In this document: in pieces, positions 22,725-33,829 of the stretch
How the letters are laid out: every line of letters begins with the position of its first letter
Position numbering within the stretch: position 1 is the stretch's first letter
Assembly (NCBI GenBank): GCA_016271365.2
Contig: CM028131.1
Location: 168,334,501-168,398,500 of the forward strand
Reading direction: 5' to 3'
Source: Neoceratodus forsteri
Taxonomy: Eukaryota; Chordata; Ceratodontiformes; Ceratodontidae
DNA length: 64,000 nucleotides
Made by a program: the position numbers and the translations under genes
The notes under the pieces: generated by a model
The model's database searches: none
Told to the model about the DNA's origin: nothing
The model's input: only the letters and a program-made list of their open reading frames with translations

Positions 22725-24540
22725 TATTGGAGAGAGGATTGTTGATTCAAATTGGTCAGTTTGTCCTGATTGTTTGGTACAAGCAGATGATAGTCAATTG
22801 GAAGTGGATCTGCTGCGTGTGACTGTGGTATTATATCTGCCTCTTTGGCCTTTGCCATATGCTTTGCCACAATTGGCGTTATTGAAGTAGGAGGGTTTGA
22901 AATCATAGATTTTTCCTTGGGAGTATTGAGCTGTTTGTCTCCTGTCTTGTTTGCCCCTGTAGGGATGAAATCTGATTCAAAATATCGGCCGATATGTGCT
23001 TCTGGTAGACTTGTCTTTGTCCAAGCTCTTGCCATCCCCCTTCTGCTTAACATATTTTTCTAGGCCCTCGCCAAATACTAAGTTTCCTTTGAATGGGAGT
23101 TTGTTCAATGTGGCCTATGATTCTGAGTCTGCATTCCAGATTTTTAACCATATAATCTGTCTGGTTTGGTTAGTTAGTACGGCTAGTCTGACTGACATTT
23201 TTAAAGAGTTGATGGACATGACGGCTGCATACTTTGCCACTTGGATTGTGTACTCTGCTAGATCAGCTTGTTTGGATTTCGGATCTAGGGACACTGCTAG
23301 TTCCTTGATCCATGTGACTAGTGCTCTTGAGGTGTAAGTCACGGCAGTGTTGGCTGTACAGTCCAGGCCCATCATCTCAAAACATTTCTTCAAGAATTCC
23401 TCCATTTTCTTGTCTGTAGGATAACGAAGGGGTGTAGTGGTCTATAAGGGTAGGACCATTTTCTTGCATAGGCCTGCAACCTGGTTGCCTACCGTGGGGG
23501 GACGGGTTCACTATGTTTTGTTCACATCCTCTTGGATTGGATAAAACCTGTCAAAGGTCAGTTTTTCTGAAACTCTGGATGGGTTGGGCGACTCCCATTC
23601 TTTACTGATGACCTCTGCCAGGGCCTCGAATATTGGGAATACTTAATCCTTCTTTTGCTTTACCCCGATGAGCAGATTGAGTTTGAACTGCTGAGGTGGT
23701 TCTTGGCCTCGAAGCCCATAGTTTATTTTACTGACCACAGAAGCTCCGGCAGGGCATCAATGGCCGTACGTTTTCCAGTAAGTGTGGGCTCATCTTCCTC
23801 TTCTGCCTGGATCTCTTCATTGTCCGAGTCAGCATTGGCTGTGTCATCTGGGGTGTTTATTTATTTTATTTATTTATTAATTTTTTGTTGACCAGGTAAG
23901 AGCACTAGACCAAATCTGCCTATTTTCAGGCACGACCCAAGGGAAGGGATACAGATGAATGTCAACTGACCTTGAACCAGATTAAGCTGTTGGTGGTACT
24001 TTTAGTGAATGGGGGGAAATTTGGCCAGGGCAACTGGGAAATTCCCCTACACTTTTCAAGAAGTGCCATGGGATCTTTAACATTCACCTGAACTACCACC
24101 ATAACAGGCAGATGGGACCTCAGTTTAATGTCTCACCTCAGGAGTGCAGCCCCCTCATACTGCACTACTGTGCCAGTACTGAGATTTAACCAAAGTGTCT
24201 GGTGTGGGGATAGAACCCACAGCCATCTGATCTCCTGGCATCAGAGGCGAGTGTGCTACCTGCTGAGCTACTGATACATTCCCATCTGGGTGTCCAGAGT
24301 CTGGCTGGGCCTCACTGCCAGATTTCTTTGGCTTTCTGGTATTAGTCTGGTCCCCTTTGTTTGCCTTGGCCAATTCTTCCATCCTCTCTAGGATCTTTAA
24401 CACAATGACCTGTTGCATTTTGAAAAACTCCTCCATAGTGGATGTCAGTTCACCTGTCGAAGTATCTTCAGACTGTGCCCTTTGTTCCATCTCTTGATCT
24501 GGCTCGCTTGCTATTTCCTGGTCCACTTACTGCCGAGAGC
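22725..24540 (-). pseudogene. DIRS gag-like ORF1, split by a SINE
   Basis: The first frame starts at Met 24526 on the minus strand with an acidic, helix-rich start (TMEEFFKMQQVIVLKILERM) and runs to about 24298. A SINE occupies 24297-23857. After it the frame continues with an acidic stretch (NADSDNEEIQAEEEDE). Further on come SRVSEKLTFDRFYPI near 23560 and MEEFLKKCFEMMGLD from 23405, then SKQADLAEYTIQVAKYAA. The order and the position before the RT fit a DIRS ORF1 structural protein. Several stops are present. Confidence 0.65.
23857..24297 (-). mobile_element. tRNA-derived SINE with L2-like 3' tail
   Basis: Read on the minus strand, the head is tRNA-like. The A box reads TAGCTCAGCAGGTAGC, and the B box, about 50 bases on, reads GGTTCTATCCC. 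The body follows, with GAGGTGAGACATTAAACTGA and GTTAAAGATCCCATGGCAC, which I recall as resembling the central block of V-SINEs of fish and other vertebrates. The 3' end has GTGCTCTTACCTGGTCAAC and a tail of ATAAATAAATAAA. It interrupts the DIRS gag. Head and body match the SINE at 57395, but the tails differ. Confidence 0.75.
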
Positions 24541-24644
24541 ACATTGGGGCAAAGGGGGTTTAACTGATTGCCTAAGAGGGTGATCTGACAGGATCTACAT
24601 TTTTTTGTCTACAGCATGATTGAAATCTGTGGATGAAAGGTGAG

Positions 24645-24675
24645 CGGGAGAGAGAGAGAGAGAGAGAGAGAGAAA
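24645..24675 (+). repeat. (GA)n microsatellite
   Basis: About 28 bases of uninterrupted GA dinucleotide, just upstream in minus-strand sense of the DIRS gag start. Confidence 0.95.
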
Positions 24676-24719
24676 GAATGGGGATGCTGTTGTGAGTTTT
24701 CCAGTGATCCTCTAAGGTA

Positions 24720-25575
24720 AAAGACATTCAAAGTGCTCTGGGTAATTTTTCTGTCCCTTGTTGACATAGTGTATGGCGAGGGAGGGATTTAATCAGATGC
24801 ATATGCCTATATACTGTCAGTTGCTGGCAGTCACTAGGGAAGAAAGAGACTTGGGCATCATCATCACAGATGACCTGAAATCATCCAAGCAAACCATTAA
24901 AGCAGTAGGTAAGGCTAGGGGGATGTCGGGGTGTATTAGTAGGGGTATCACAAGTCATAAGAAGGAGGTAATAATCCCTTTTTACAAGACAGTGTTTAGG
25001 CCCCATCTGGAGTACTACGTGCAGTACTGGAGGCCACACCTTCACAAGGACAGTAACCAAATTGAGGCAGTCCAGAAAAAGGCAACCAAAATGGTGCAGG
25101 GACTGCATCAGAATACATATGAGGACAGATTAATGGAGCTCAATATGTATACCCTAGAGCACAGGAGGGAGAGAGGTGATATGATTGAAACATTCAAACA
25201 CCTTAAAGGCATTAACAAGGTGAAAGAGTCTAACATGTTTCAATGTAAGAAAAATAGCAGGACAAGAGGACACAGCATGAGATAAGAGGGAGGCTGATTA
25301 AGGGGTAATGTGAGGAAGTTCTTTTTCACAGAAAGTGTTGTATATGCATGGAATGGCCTACCTCAGGAAGTGGTGGATATGGATATAGTGCAGGGCTTCA
25401 AACAGGCATGGGTTAGGCATAAGGAAGCAATACAGATGAGAAGGAATAGATGGGCCATTGACAGAGCAAAGGCTGATGGCACATTCATAAGGTAGAAAAA
25501 GAAATGAGCAGATTGGATGGGCCCTGTGGTCCTTATCGTCCTTATCTGCCATCAACTTCTATGTTTCTATGTATT
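24720..25575 (+). pseudogene. CR1 LINE 3' fragment in the DIRS leader
   Basis: The 3' third of CR1 ORF2. The frame at 24773-25285 enters after the RT catalytic core with REERDLGIIITDDLKSSKQ, then ISRGITSHKKEVIIPFY, HLEYYVQYWRPHL and EAVQKKATKMVQGLH. A second frame (25310-25495) gives FFFTESVVYAWNGLPQEVVD. The 3' end near 25575 reads CATCAACTTCTATGTTTCT, like the CR1 ending at 7945, so both belong to one subfamily. It is broken by a frameshift near 25285. Confidence 0.85.
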
Positions 25576-25589
25576 ATATTATGTATTAA

Positions 25590-27232
25590 CTATAAGGGGA
25601 TGCGTGTTTAATTGAGGGGGTAGATTGGGAAGGAGAAATCACAGAAGATAGGGTGAGGGAAGACCTTCGGGCACTAAAAATTGATAAGGCACTGAGACCG
25701 GATGGGCTGCATCCGAGGATTCTGAAGGAACTGGCAGATGAACTGGCAGCTCCACTATCTGCACTCTTCAATGCCTCTCTGCAGACAGGATGGGTGCCTC
25801 AAGACTAGAGGGTGGCTCATGTGGTGCCTATCCACAAAGGGGAGTCTAGGAAGGAGATGGGAAATTACAGGCCTGTCAGCCTAATGTCTGTGGTAGGCAA
25901 ACTAATGGAGGGCATCATCAAGGAGAGGCTCGGGAGGCAACTGGAAAAGTTGGGTCACCTGGATGACAAACAGTATGGTTTTGTCCTGGGGAGATCGTGT
26001 CAGACCAGCCTCATAGATTTTTACGACTGGGTGATGGGGACCCTGGACTGACAAAGACTGGTGGACGTCCTATATCTGGATTTCAGTAAGGCGTTTGACT
26101 CGGTACCCCACATCGGGTTGTTAACAAAGCTGGGGGGGATGGGGTGGGAGGACAGTTGCTTAGATGGGTTGAAATTTGGCAAATGGGGCAAACACATAGG
26201 ATAGTGGTTGGTGGGATAGTCTCCTCCCCTAGGAAGGTCTTCAGTGGGGTTCCCCATGGTTCGGTACTGGGGCCACTCTTGTTCAATGCCTATGTCTCTG
26301 ATATGGAGAGGTGGTTAGGAGTAGGATGAGCCTCTTTGTGGATAACTCAAACTGGGAGCACTGGCAGATGGGGAAAAAGTGAAAGAGAGACAGTCCAGAG
26401 GGATCTGGATACCCTGGAGGGGTGGTCAAGGAGGTGGGGACTGAGGTTTAATCCAGGGAAGTATAGGGTGCTGCATCTGGGGGTCAGAAACCCAGGTCAT
26501 GTATACACCCTGGGGGGTCTCACTGCAAGCCACGAGTGAAAGGGACCTGGGGGGGTGGTAAACACCAAAATGAATAACACTGAAAACTGCAGAAGCAAAC
26601 AGGATTCTGGGCTGCATAGCCTGGGGAATTATGTCCAGGAGGAGGAGGTGATCCTCTCTCTGTATAATACCTTGTTTCAGGCCGCATCTTGAGTACTGCA
26701 TGCCGTTCTGGAGACCTCACCTCAAGAAGGACATAGCACTGCTGGAGTGGGTCCAGAGGAGGGCAACCAGGATGATTCAGGGCATGAGAGAAAGGACCTA
26801 TGAGGAAAGGCTGGAAGAACTTGGGCTGTACTCACTGGAGGAGAGGAGACATAGGGGGACATGATAAGGGTCTTCAAATATGTGAAAGGGATAATTAGGG
26901 GTGGAGCCAAAGAAATGTTCAGGCTAAAAAAAGGAGGCACAACCAGGGGGCACGAGTGGAAGCTGGAGGGGGGAAATTACAAGGGAGAACGTAGAAGACA
27001 TTACTTCACTGAGAGGGTGGTGGGGCCATGGAATGCACTGCCCAGGAGTCTGGTGGAGGAGGGCACTGTGGAGGGCTTCAAGAAGGGGTGGAACAGGTTC
27101 ATGGGTAAACTGAAGCCAAAGATGACCCTCTCAGGGTCTGGGGTGGGAGAGCGAGCACTCAATGGGGCTGGCTATCGAGGAGACACAAAAGACTGTCAGG
27201 CCTATTCTGCTGGCTTTTAGTATGTTAGTATA
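25590..27232 (+). pseudogene. CR1 LINE 3' half, second copy
   Basis: CR1 ORF2 from the start of the RT. It shows DGLHPRILKELADELAAPLS (about 25705-25765), then VVPIHKGESRKEMGNYRPVS (25815-25875) and YGFVLGRSCQTSLIDFYDWV (25974-26033). An LDFSKAFDSVPH block follows at about 26078-26115, and GSVLGPLLFNAYVSDM at about 26256-26305. The catalytic box is degraded. The tail frame 26861-27220 shows FTERVVGPWNALPRSLVEEG. The 3' end reads TATTCTGCTGGCTTTTAGTA with TATGTTAG-type units, matching the 14549 copy. Stops and frameshifts are frequent. Confidence 0.85.

Positions 27233-27268
<36 letters not shown>
27233..27268 (+). repeat. (TA)n microsatellite
   Basis: About 34 bases of TA dinucleotide directly after the CR1 3' end. 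It probably expanded from the AT-rich tail. Confidence 0.95.
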
Positions 27269-27269
<1 letters not shown>

Positions 27270-27289
27270 GTCACCCTGTTAAAACTATA

Positions 27290-28750
27290 TACTGAGAGCA
27301 GCTAGCAGTCCTTGTGTTGGAGGAATAAGTGAAAGATTTTTGTTTTTATTTATATTGCCTTATTCGTTATGCTAGGGACTCAGAGTGACTTGGTAGCTCT
27401 AGAGGTGGAGGGAATGGTGTACTGAAAAAAATGCTAGGGCTTTTTAGTGAGTTGTCCTGCAATGATCAATATCATGAATAGTTTCTCATGGTCAAAAAAC
27501 TACTGATACTACTTGTTTGCCATCCTCAAGATGGTGGAGCTTGGTTGGCAAAATTATGGATCCACTGGTGCAAATGCTAGTGAGTGGCTGGAATGCCATC
27601 CAGCTGTGGCCCTCCCCAACATGGCAGTGAATGATATAGCAGGCATGAGAGAGTGAATGGTGCAGCGAGCATGTATGAGTGACCTGTCCTTAGGAATGTA
27701 CACCGGTTGGAGAATGTAATATGCCAGTGGGCCTGTGGAAGTACAGCTCTTGGTCTGGCATGGCCGAGCATATGAGTCATCTCACTCATCTGGAAAACCA
27801 AATTCATGGAGGTGTAGGGTGAAGCAGGCTCCCGCATGCAGATCAGGTGCAGAGCTTGTTGCTGAAGGAGCGTTGTTCCAGGACCCGACTGCTGTGAGGT
27901 ACTGTAAAATTATGTTGCCCCATTCAGAGACAGTAGAGTAGGGGAGAGACCATGACACATGGCCCTGTGCATTAGTCGGGTCCACTCACAAGGGGACCCA
28001 ACCCGTGCTGAGAGAACTGGATCCCCTTGAAAGGGGCTCCCAGTTCTAGTGCCGCTTGGCAGAAGGGGATCAGTCACTGAGTGTAGCCATGGCTCTTTTT
28101 ACAAGCTGGAAAGCACCTAGCAGTAACTTGGGGGAAGGGGGAGGTGCAGGAAGAGTCTGTGGCGTAGTCGCTATATTTAAAACCCAGGCAAGGCACATGA
28201 GCTGGAAGCTCCAACTTCTCCAGCGAGTTAGGGACTTTTAAACTCTTTTAAATGAATGGAACTGGATTCACTCAGGAAATAATATCACAATGCATGCTAA
28301 GAGCCAAATGGCAATGTGAACCAAGTAATAACCTGCCCACAACGATTCAAACTGTATCAATGAGAATACAGTTGAAAGTTGGAAAAAACAGTTGTAATGA
28401 CCTCAGGACTGCCAGCCTGAGTTAAGCAAATCTAAGCAACAATGCCTATTAGACAACAGCTTACACAAGCCAAATAATGAATTCCGTAGCTATCTTCTCT
28501 TATGAACTGGCAACCTAAAGCCACAACATTAACTAGGCTAGGAGCAGTAGAACAGCTAAACTGAATAAAAACTGGGTTAAAGAATACTTGCATCACAGAG
28601 TAGCCACTGTAGCAGTACAACCCCACACTTCTAGGGTCAGCAAGACTCCTGTGAATTGTAATATCCAGATGTAATAAGTCTTACTGTACCTTAGTACTGA
28701 TACTGTGAAGCTAGGCAAAAATGCTTGCAGCCTCTGTGATGCACATAAAA
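27290..28750. other. Unassigned stretch between CR1 and the DIRS terminal repeat
   Basis: It lies inside the DIRS limits, so it could be DIRS leader or a further old insertion. Frames are short (for example 27577-27837 on the minus strand) and show no motif. Confidence 0.4.
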
Positions 28751-29289
28751 TAACTACTGGAGACCTGTGGTAAAGGTACAGGACCTAGGCAGATCAGATT
28801 TCAACATCTGGTCACATGTGCATCTGCAGCCTATGAGATGGACATAACCCAGAGGTAATGGATGGGGGGATGCTGTACGGTGATACAAAATGCAACCCCT
28901 ATTTGGAGCAGCAGCTAAGTCACCTTTGGGCTAAAGTGGATGACCTGATGACCTAGAGAACAGAGGACCCCAAAATAGCATAAAGATTGTGGTCTGCCTG
29001 AGGAAGCAGAAGATAAGGATGTCTGCGGCTTCCTAATATCTATATTACCCATTTTGCTTGTCTACTACCAGGATGGTCCTTTGGAAATAGAAAGGGCTCA
29101 TTTCACTTTGGGTCCCAAACCAGCTGAGGAGCAGCCTTCTTCATTCATTTTAGCATACTTCACATGCTACAGCATTAAAGAGCAGATACTCTGGTTGGCA
29201 AAAGAAAAAGAGGTACTTACAGTAAATGGAACAGACACCAGATTTATATTTTTCAGGATTTCTGTCGCAGGGTGCTGTAAGACCATTTG

Positions 29290-29923
29290 TATTTCTGGAA
29301 CCTTCTTCTCTTTCTCCTGCTTCAAGTCTGCTACAGTAGCACCTTCTGTATCTATCCTGTCTCTGTTGTCTGCTTTATTTTCCCTTTCCCAGACAGGCCA
29401 CCTGGGAAAGCTCTTTGTACTATCCCTGTGATTCTTTATGGTTTCAGGAAGAAAAATGTCTTCATGCCTCCCCACCCGGTAGCTAATGTAGCTAATATAT
29501 CTTCACTTGTGTCCCATTATTGCAACATTATGGCACTTTGACAGTGCTAGAATTTCTATGCACAGTGCATTCTGCAGAGAGATTTTAGCCGTATAGGTGC
29601 TTGCCCTGTTAGCCTCATTTAGAAACCTGCACACAGTATACTCAGTAAAGCAGTGGTTTAAAGCTGCCAAGAAGTAACCCCCCCCCCTCGCACTTGTGAG
29701 GTGAACCCCCTTTTCCTTTTTTCCCTTGTGAGATGTCCAAAGAGACCTCCATGTGGAGGTATTTGTTAAACTGACTTTGCCTCAGTAGAAGCTGTATTTT
29801 AAACCTAAACCGAAATGAACAGTTTTCTGTTTTGTTTTCTTCAGGCCTAGGCATCCAAGCATAACACTGAATGATATGAAGTTCTCTGTTAGTAACCCTG
29901 TGAAATGAATTATAGACAACATG
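29290..29923. other. No recognisable gene or element
   Basis: It follows the L1-type ORF1 remnant and may include more of that element. No motif is visible. The last four bases, CATG, are the left target duplication of the next LTR. Confidence 0.4.
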
Positions 29924-31427
29924 TGTAACCCCCTTGTTACCTGAGGTTACTAGAATCCCAGTGAGACCTAGTGGTAGGCAGGGAAGGCAGCTTGTGAAAC
30001 TCCAGTTAAATGGGTTTCACACTGTCTCACTCTGTTCTCAGTCTCAGCTGAGACTGAGGGGATGACATCATCAATAGAACTATCACAGCTGCATGAGCCA
30101 CATTGGAATCTGCAGCAAGGGAGTTAGTATAGAACGTTGGGAGTTTTAAACAGAGTCAGAGTTCAGTCAGTGTTTAGTGTGGCTGTGAAGTTGGGAGCTT
30201 GCTGAGAAAGCAGCTCAGTGAAGGCTCTAGAAGCCTCAACCCTGACAGAGGGCTACTTTTAAGTAAAAGGGTGTGTGTCTCCACCTTAAAGAGAGACATA
30301 GAAGATAATTGAAGTGGTGGAGACCATTGTTTTCAGGTCTCAGTGCCCCCTCCCTTCGGGGATGGGGGCAGGAAAGGGTTCCCTGCAGATTCCTGGGGCA
30401 ATCCCCTAGTTCTGTTTGTAAAGGAGAAGCTGCCTGTTTGTTCCAGAGTTTATTTGGGAGAACAAGAAGATTTGTGAGTCGTCTGTGGGGCACCTGCAAC
30501 GTGAGGGTGAGTGTCTGCTCTTGCTAAAAGGGCCTATGTTTTCACCCTGGGACTTGTGTGACAATGTGGGGATTGAACTACTAAAATAGTGGAAGCCTAG
30601 AGTAATGGGCTAAGCAAATTAAAGTAGGTTCAAGTCCAGAGCTTGTTGGGATGCAAATGATATGTAGAGGAGATGTGACAGAGGTCTACCCAGAATCTAC
30701 ATTTGAAAGTTTTCAGTAAAGGAATTGTTCAGTTTCCAGAGAAATGGCCATGTATGGGCTGTGGGAGCTGGAGGTGGGTGGCCCCCCATCTTTAGTGACC
30801 AGGTCAACCTCTACGGATTTCTTCTGTGGATTTCTACTTTACCTCAGGCACTTAGCCAGTAATGAGGGAAGTACCCAAACGTGGGATTGTAAGGAAAATT
30901 CTCTCTAGGAGTCAAAGGCTCTAGTGTGGTTTGGGGAGCCACAACAGGATAATTGGTTCATTCCTGAAATGGACCGTGGATCAAGTGGCCGGCGGGGGAG
31001 CCGGGCCAGTGGGGAAAACCCAAGTAGTGTACAAGTCAGGCTGTGTACCCAAAGCTGCATGCAAGTCCGGGCTGTGTGCCTGGTGGGTTTAGAGCCTGAG
31101 GGCTAGAAATAGTGATAAAGTGTTCTGTTGTCTCTAATCTGCATTACCAGCAATGTAGCCCCATGGGAGTCCGTCTATGCTTTGTTGGTTCAGCTTGTAT
31201 GTGAATAAAAGCCTCACTGGAGAATCCCATTCCTGGTTCTGGACATTACAGTTAATGCTTCCTGTGTTCGGATTTACTTGGGTGCCCCTGTGCAGAGTAG
31301 CCAAACCTAGGCCCCCTGTGCCGAGTAACCTCATCCTCCCTGAACCCAGTCCCCACCAGGTACTGCCAACAGCTTCAACAGCATGCCACCTGTCGTTTTG
31401 CTAGAAAGGCAGGGGTGAGGGGTTACA
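29924..31427 (+). mobile_element. Solo LTR of a retrotransposon
   Basis: A 1504-bp segment starts TGTAACCCC and ends GGGGTTACA, a 9-bp terminal inverted repeat with the TG...CA ends typical of LTRs. It is flanked by CATG at 29920-29923 and 31428-31431, a 4-bp target duplication. A likely polyadenylation signal, AATAAA, occurs near 31203, about 225 bp before the end, which sets the plus orientation. No internal coding sequence is present, so it is probably the product of recombination between two LTRs. I cannot say whether it is Ty3/gypsy or endogenous retrovirus. Confidence 0.75.
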
Positions 31428-31431
31428 CATG

Positions 31432-31890
31432 GTTTTAATGTTTACGTTTTCTGCAGAATCTCCGTAAGTATTATAGTTGAATAAACATAAAGTAAGAATG
31501 ATAATGGCCATACAAAAGCAACACAATGTTTCTACAATAAGAGCTCTGTGTTTCCCTGTACTGCCGCATGTTTGTAAAAATAAAAAAGAAGCTTCTGTAC
31601 CTAAATGTGCAGAATTCTACATAACTTTCAGCTTTTGGTTAAAAGAATGTATAAAATGCCAATGTTAGTTTATTTGTTACTTAAGAATGGAAGGTTTCAC
31701 CGAGGTATAAGCAGGGAGAATCTTCTAGAAGGGTTTCTCCTTGCAGGGATCATTATGAATGGATCCTTAGCAGTCAGTCGGCCCTCTCTTCTCCATACTT
31801 ATGCCTTGGGTCACTCAGGGGAGGAGTCTCCTACCAGGAAGAGCATTACAATAAAAGAAATAAAGCATATTTATTGATATTAAAAGCTAT
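31432..31890. other. No recognisable gene or element
   Basis: AT-rich unassigned sequence with short frames (for example 31605-31877) and no family motif. Confidence 0.4.
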
Positions 31891-32290
31891 ACTACATAGT
31901 CTTATGCTGAATTGAAGCTGTCCTGTGTTTAAAATGTGAAAATAATGGTTAGTTTTAAAATGAAGGATTTTGGAAGTAAGTGGGCGGAGCTTCAAGTAAA
32001 TCACCTGATCTCCACTGAGATAAAAGGAGCAGCTTTTATGCATCTCCTCAGATAGATAGTGAGTGGAGAGGTTGGTAGTACACTGACCTGTTGTTATGCT
32101 CTAGCTATTTCTAGAGAAGTGTATATTGATATATTCTTTTTGTTTTGCTTCTGTTTATGTTTGTCGTATTCAGTTCGCCTTTTGTTTATTTGCTTTGCTT
32201 ATCATGCTGACTTAAAATAAATTTGCCTAGCAATTGCTTGGTCCAGTCTGATACCTTTGGCTCTGCGTCCATCCTTGACCACTTCCCTCC
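31890..32290 (+). promoter_or_regulatory. LTR-like segment with TATA and poly(A) signals
   Basis: It carries a possible TATA box, GATAAAAGGAGC, near 32021 and a polyadenylation signal, AAATAAATTT, near 32216. A T/G-rich stretch and a CCGACA end near 32294 follow. This order resembles an LTR promoter and R/U5 region. I could not fix the 5' end or find a target duplication, so this is a guess from composition. Confidence 0.3.
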
Positions 32291-32294
32291 GACA

Positions 32295-33825
32295 ATTTCT
32301 CTAAGGATTTTTGTTGATAGCTGCAAAGATTTCAGCCCTGCCAAGAAGGAATTGGCTAAAAGAAATATGCTTATTCCTTAAGGTATCTGGCCACCTTCCA
32401 AGTACAATGGGAAGGTAGCTGGCAACACATACAGAAGGCTAAACAGTTTCTTTGTAGATCTGCCAAGCACACAGCAGGGAGACAACCATTATCATAGCAA
32501 ACCCACAGTGGGATGGGGTAACCAAAAGCAGCAGCCCCCCCCAAAGCCATCCAAATGGGAAGAAAGCCCTCCATCACAGACCCTCAAGAAATTTGGAAGA
32601 TTGTTAAACACAAGCGTCAGAGAGTCAGGTGCAGGGATTGAATCCCAGATAAGAAGAGAAAAGAAACAAAAGCTGTGATCAAGGAGCAGAGGATCTCACT
32701 ACTTAACACTGGAATCAAGCTCTCCTTTTATCTGAACTGGAGCCCCCCGCCCCCAAGTAAGGCACCCAGGGATCCACCAACTTTGGTAGCGCCGCTGGCT
32801 CATTAGTCCCATCTGGAATGGGAAGAGAAGGACCCTGCAGAAATGGATATTGTTTTTAGTACTCCTCAAGATGACAATTTTTCCCTGTGTCCCAGCTGAG
32901 AGAGCATTATTGAAGGGACAGAAGTGGTGACGAAGACCACACACACCCTTACCTCACTAGCTAACACAGGAGGTGGTATAGAGCGCTAAGCCACCTGCTG
33001 AACAGATCTGGTGAACTGCTAACCAGCTGAATTATATCACTCATATTTTATTCCTGTCTAATGTGTTTTCCTTTTCTGGTTCCCTCTGGACCCCCTCCTC
33101 CCACAGGGTCGCGAGAACATGAACTTGAGGTCAGGTCTGACAAAGAAGCAGACTATAGTAAGCTAGGTCATGGATTCTTGTTTTGTATTTTCATTGATGT
33201 TATTTGCAGATGTCTGACAGGTTACATTTTTTTCCTCCATAATTGTCTCTTAAAGAGACAAGCAACAAAATAGATGGGGGAACATCAGGAAAATCATTGC
33301 CTTAGCACTACTAGTCTGTTCCTGCCAGTGGGTGAGAATTGGTATCAGATCTAGTTGCAGTCTTAAACTGCTTGGCCCTTTTCTGTCAGCTGAAAGTCTG
33401 CTGCTGGTTTTCTTGATGGGTAGAAGGTGGTGACAAAACTAATGCATAGAGAACAGAGGTTTAACATCTGCCTGGCAGTGGTGATTTTTGAGTCACTGCT
33501 TCATAGAAGCCTCAAATTTCCACAACATAACTTGGTTTTGGTGTCTATTCCCTCTCCAGTTTCTACTCTATACTGGTCAATGACCGTTTGAGTCCTGTGT
33601 TTTTTGGTGGGAAGGCATTCTGAGTCACACGGTTGTGCTGGATGATGGTGCAAACTCGGGAAGGGGTAACCCAGCTCCGAGTAGGTTCAGCATTCAGACT
33701 CACGTGGAAATATGGTTCCATTCTTCTGTTTCATAAACACTCCCTGTACAGTGGAACCTCACATTACTCACTTATTGAGAAAGTGATGGCTATACAGCTC
33801 AAAGTACATCTTAATGACCGTGATA
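32295..33825. other. No recognisable gene or element
   Basis: Unassigned. Short frames only on both strands (for example 33061-33273). No RNA-gene or transposon motif was seen. Confidence 0.45.
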
Positions 33826-33829
33826 GCTT

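Larger units (their letters stand above)
19217..28893 (-). mobile_element. DIRS-type tyrosine-recombinase retrotransposon, antisense
   Basis: This element has no integrase; it uses a tyrosine recombinase. Read on the minus strand the order is gag-like protein (about 24526-22725), reverse transcriptase and RNase H (about 22690-20818), then recombinase (about 20810-19836). The ends are inverted copies: 28755-28885 matches the reverse complement of about 19262-19380. A further inverted pair lies within the 3' end (19238-19276 against 19690-19727), like the internal complementary region of DIRS elements. I see no target duplication, as expected for recombinase-based integration. I did not find the methyltransferase domain of some DIRS members. 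A SINE (23857-24297) and two CR1 fragments (about 24720-27232) were added later. Confidence 0.85.
18900..29290 (+). pseudogene. L1/Tx1-type ORF1 split by a DIRS element
   Basis: An L1-type RNA-binding ORF1 protein in two parts. The first, 19013-19216, begins with a plausible Met and gives SMLKTFLQDIPHL and DLGQRVEAAEYQVAEL, which resembles the coiled-coil part. The second resumes near 28894 with LEQQLSHLWAKVDDL, followed by a DLENR-type motif with IVGLPEEAEDKD at about 28970-29010, then EIERAHFTLGPKPAEEQ at about 29080-29130 and IKEQILWLAKEKE at about 29173-29211. Between the parts lies about 9.7 kb of DIRS and its own insertions. Small frameshifts in the second part mark it as dead. No ORF2 is seen after 29290. 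Confidence 0.75.

Noticed and set aside
24228..24297. tRNA gene-like A and B boxes on the minus strand
   Set aside because: The boxes head a longer element with a SINE body and LINE-type tail, and the intervening sequence does not give a convincing cloverleaf, so it is a SINE and not a tRNA gene.
29924..31427. DNA transposon with inverted ends
   Set aside because: The inverted match is only 9 bp, it begins TG and ends CA, has a 4-bp duplication and an internal poly(A) signal; a solo LTR fits better, though not with certainty.
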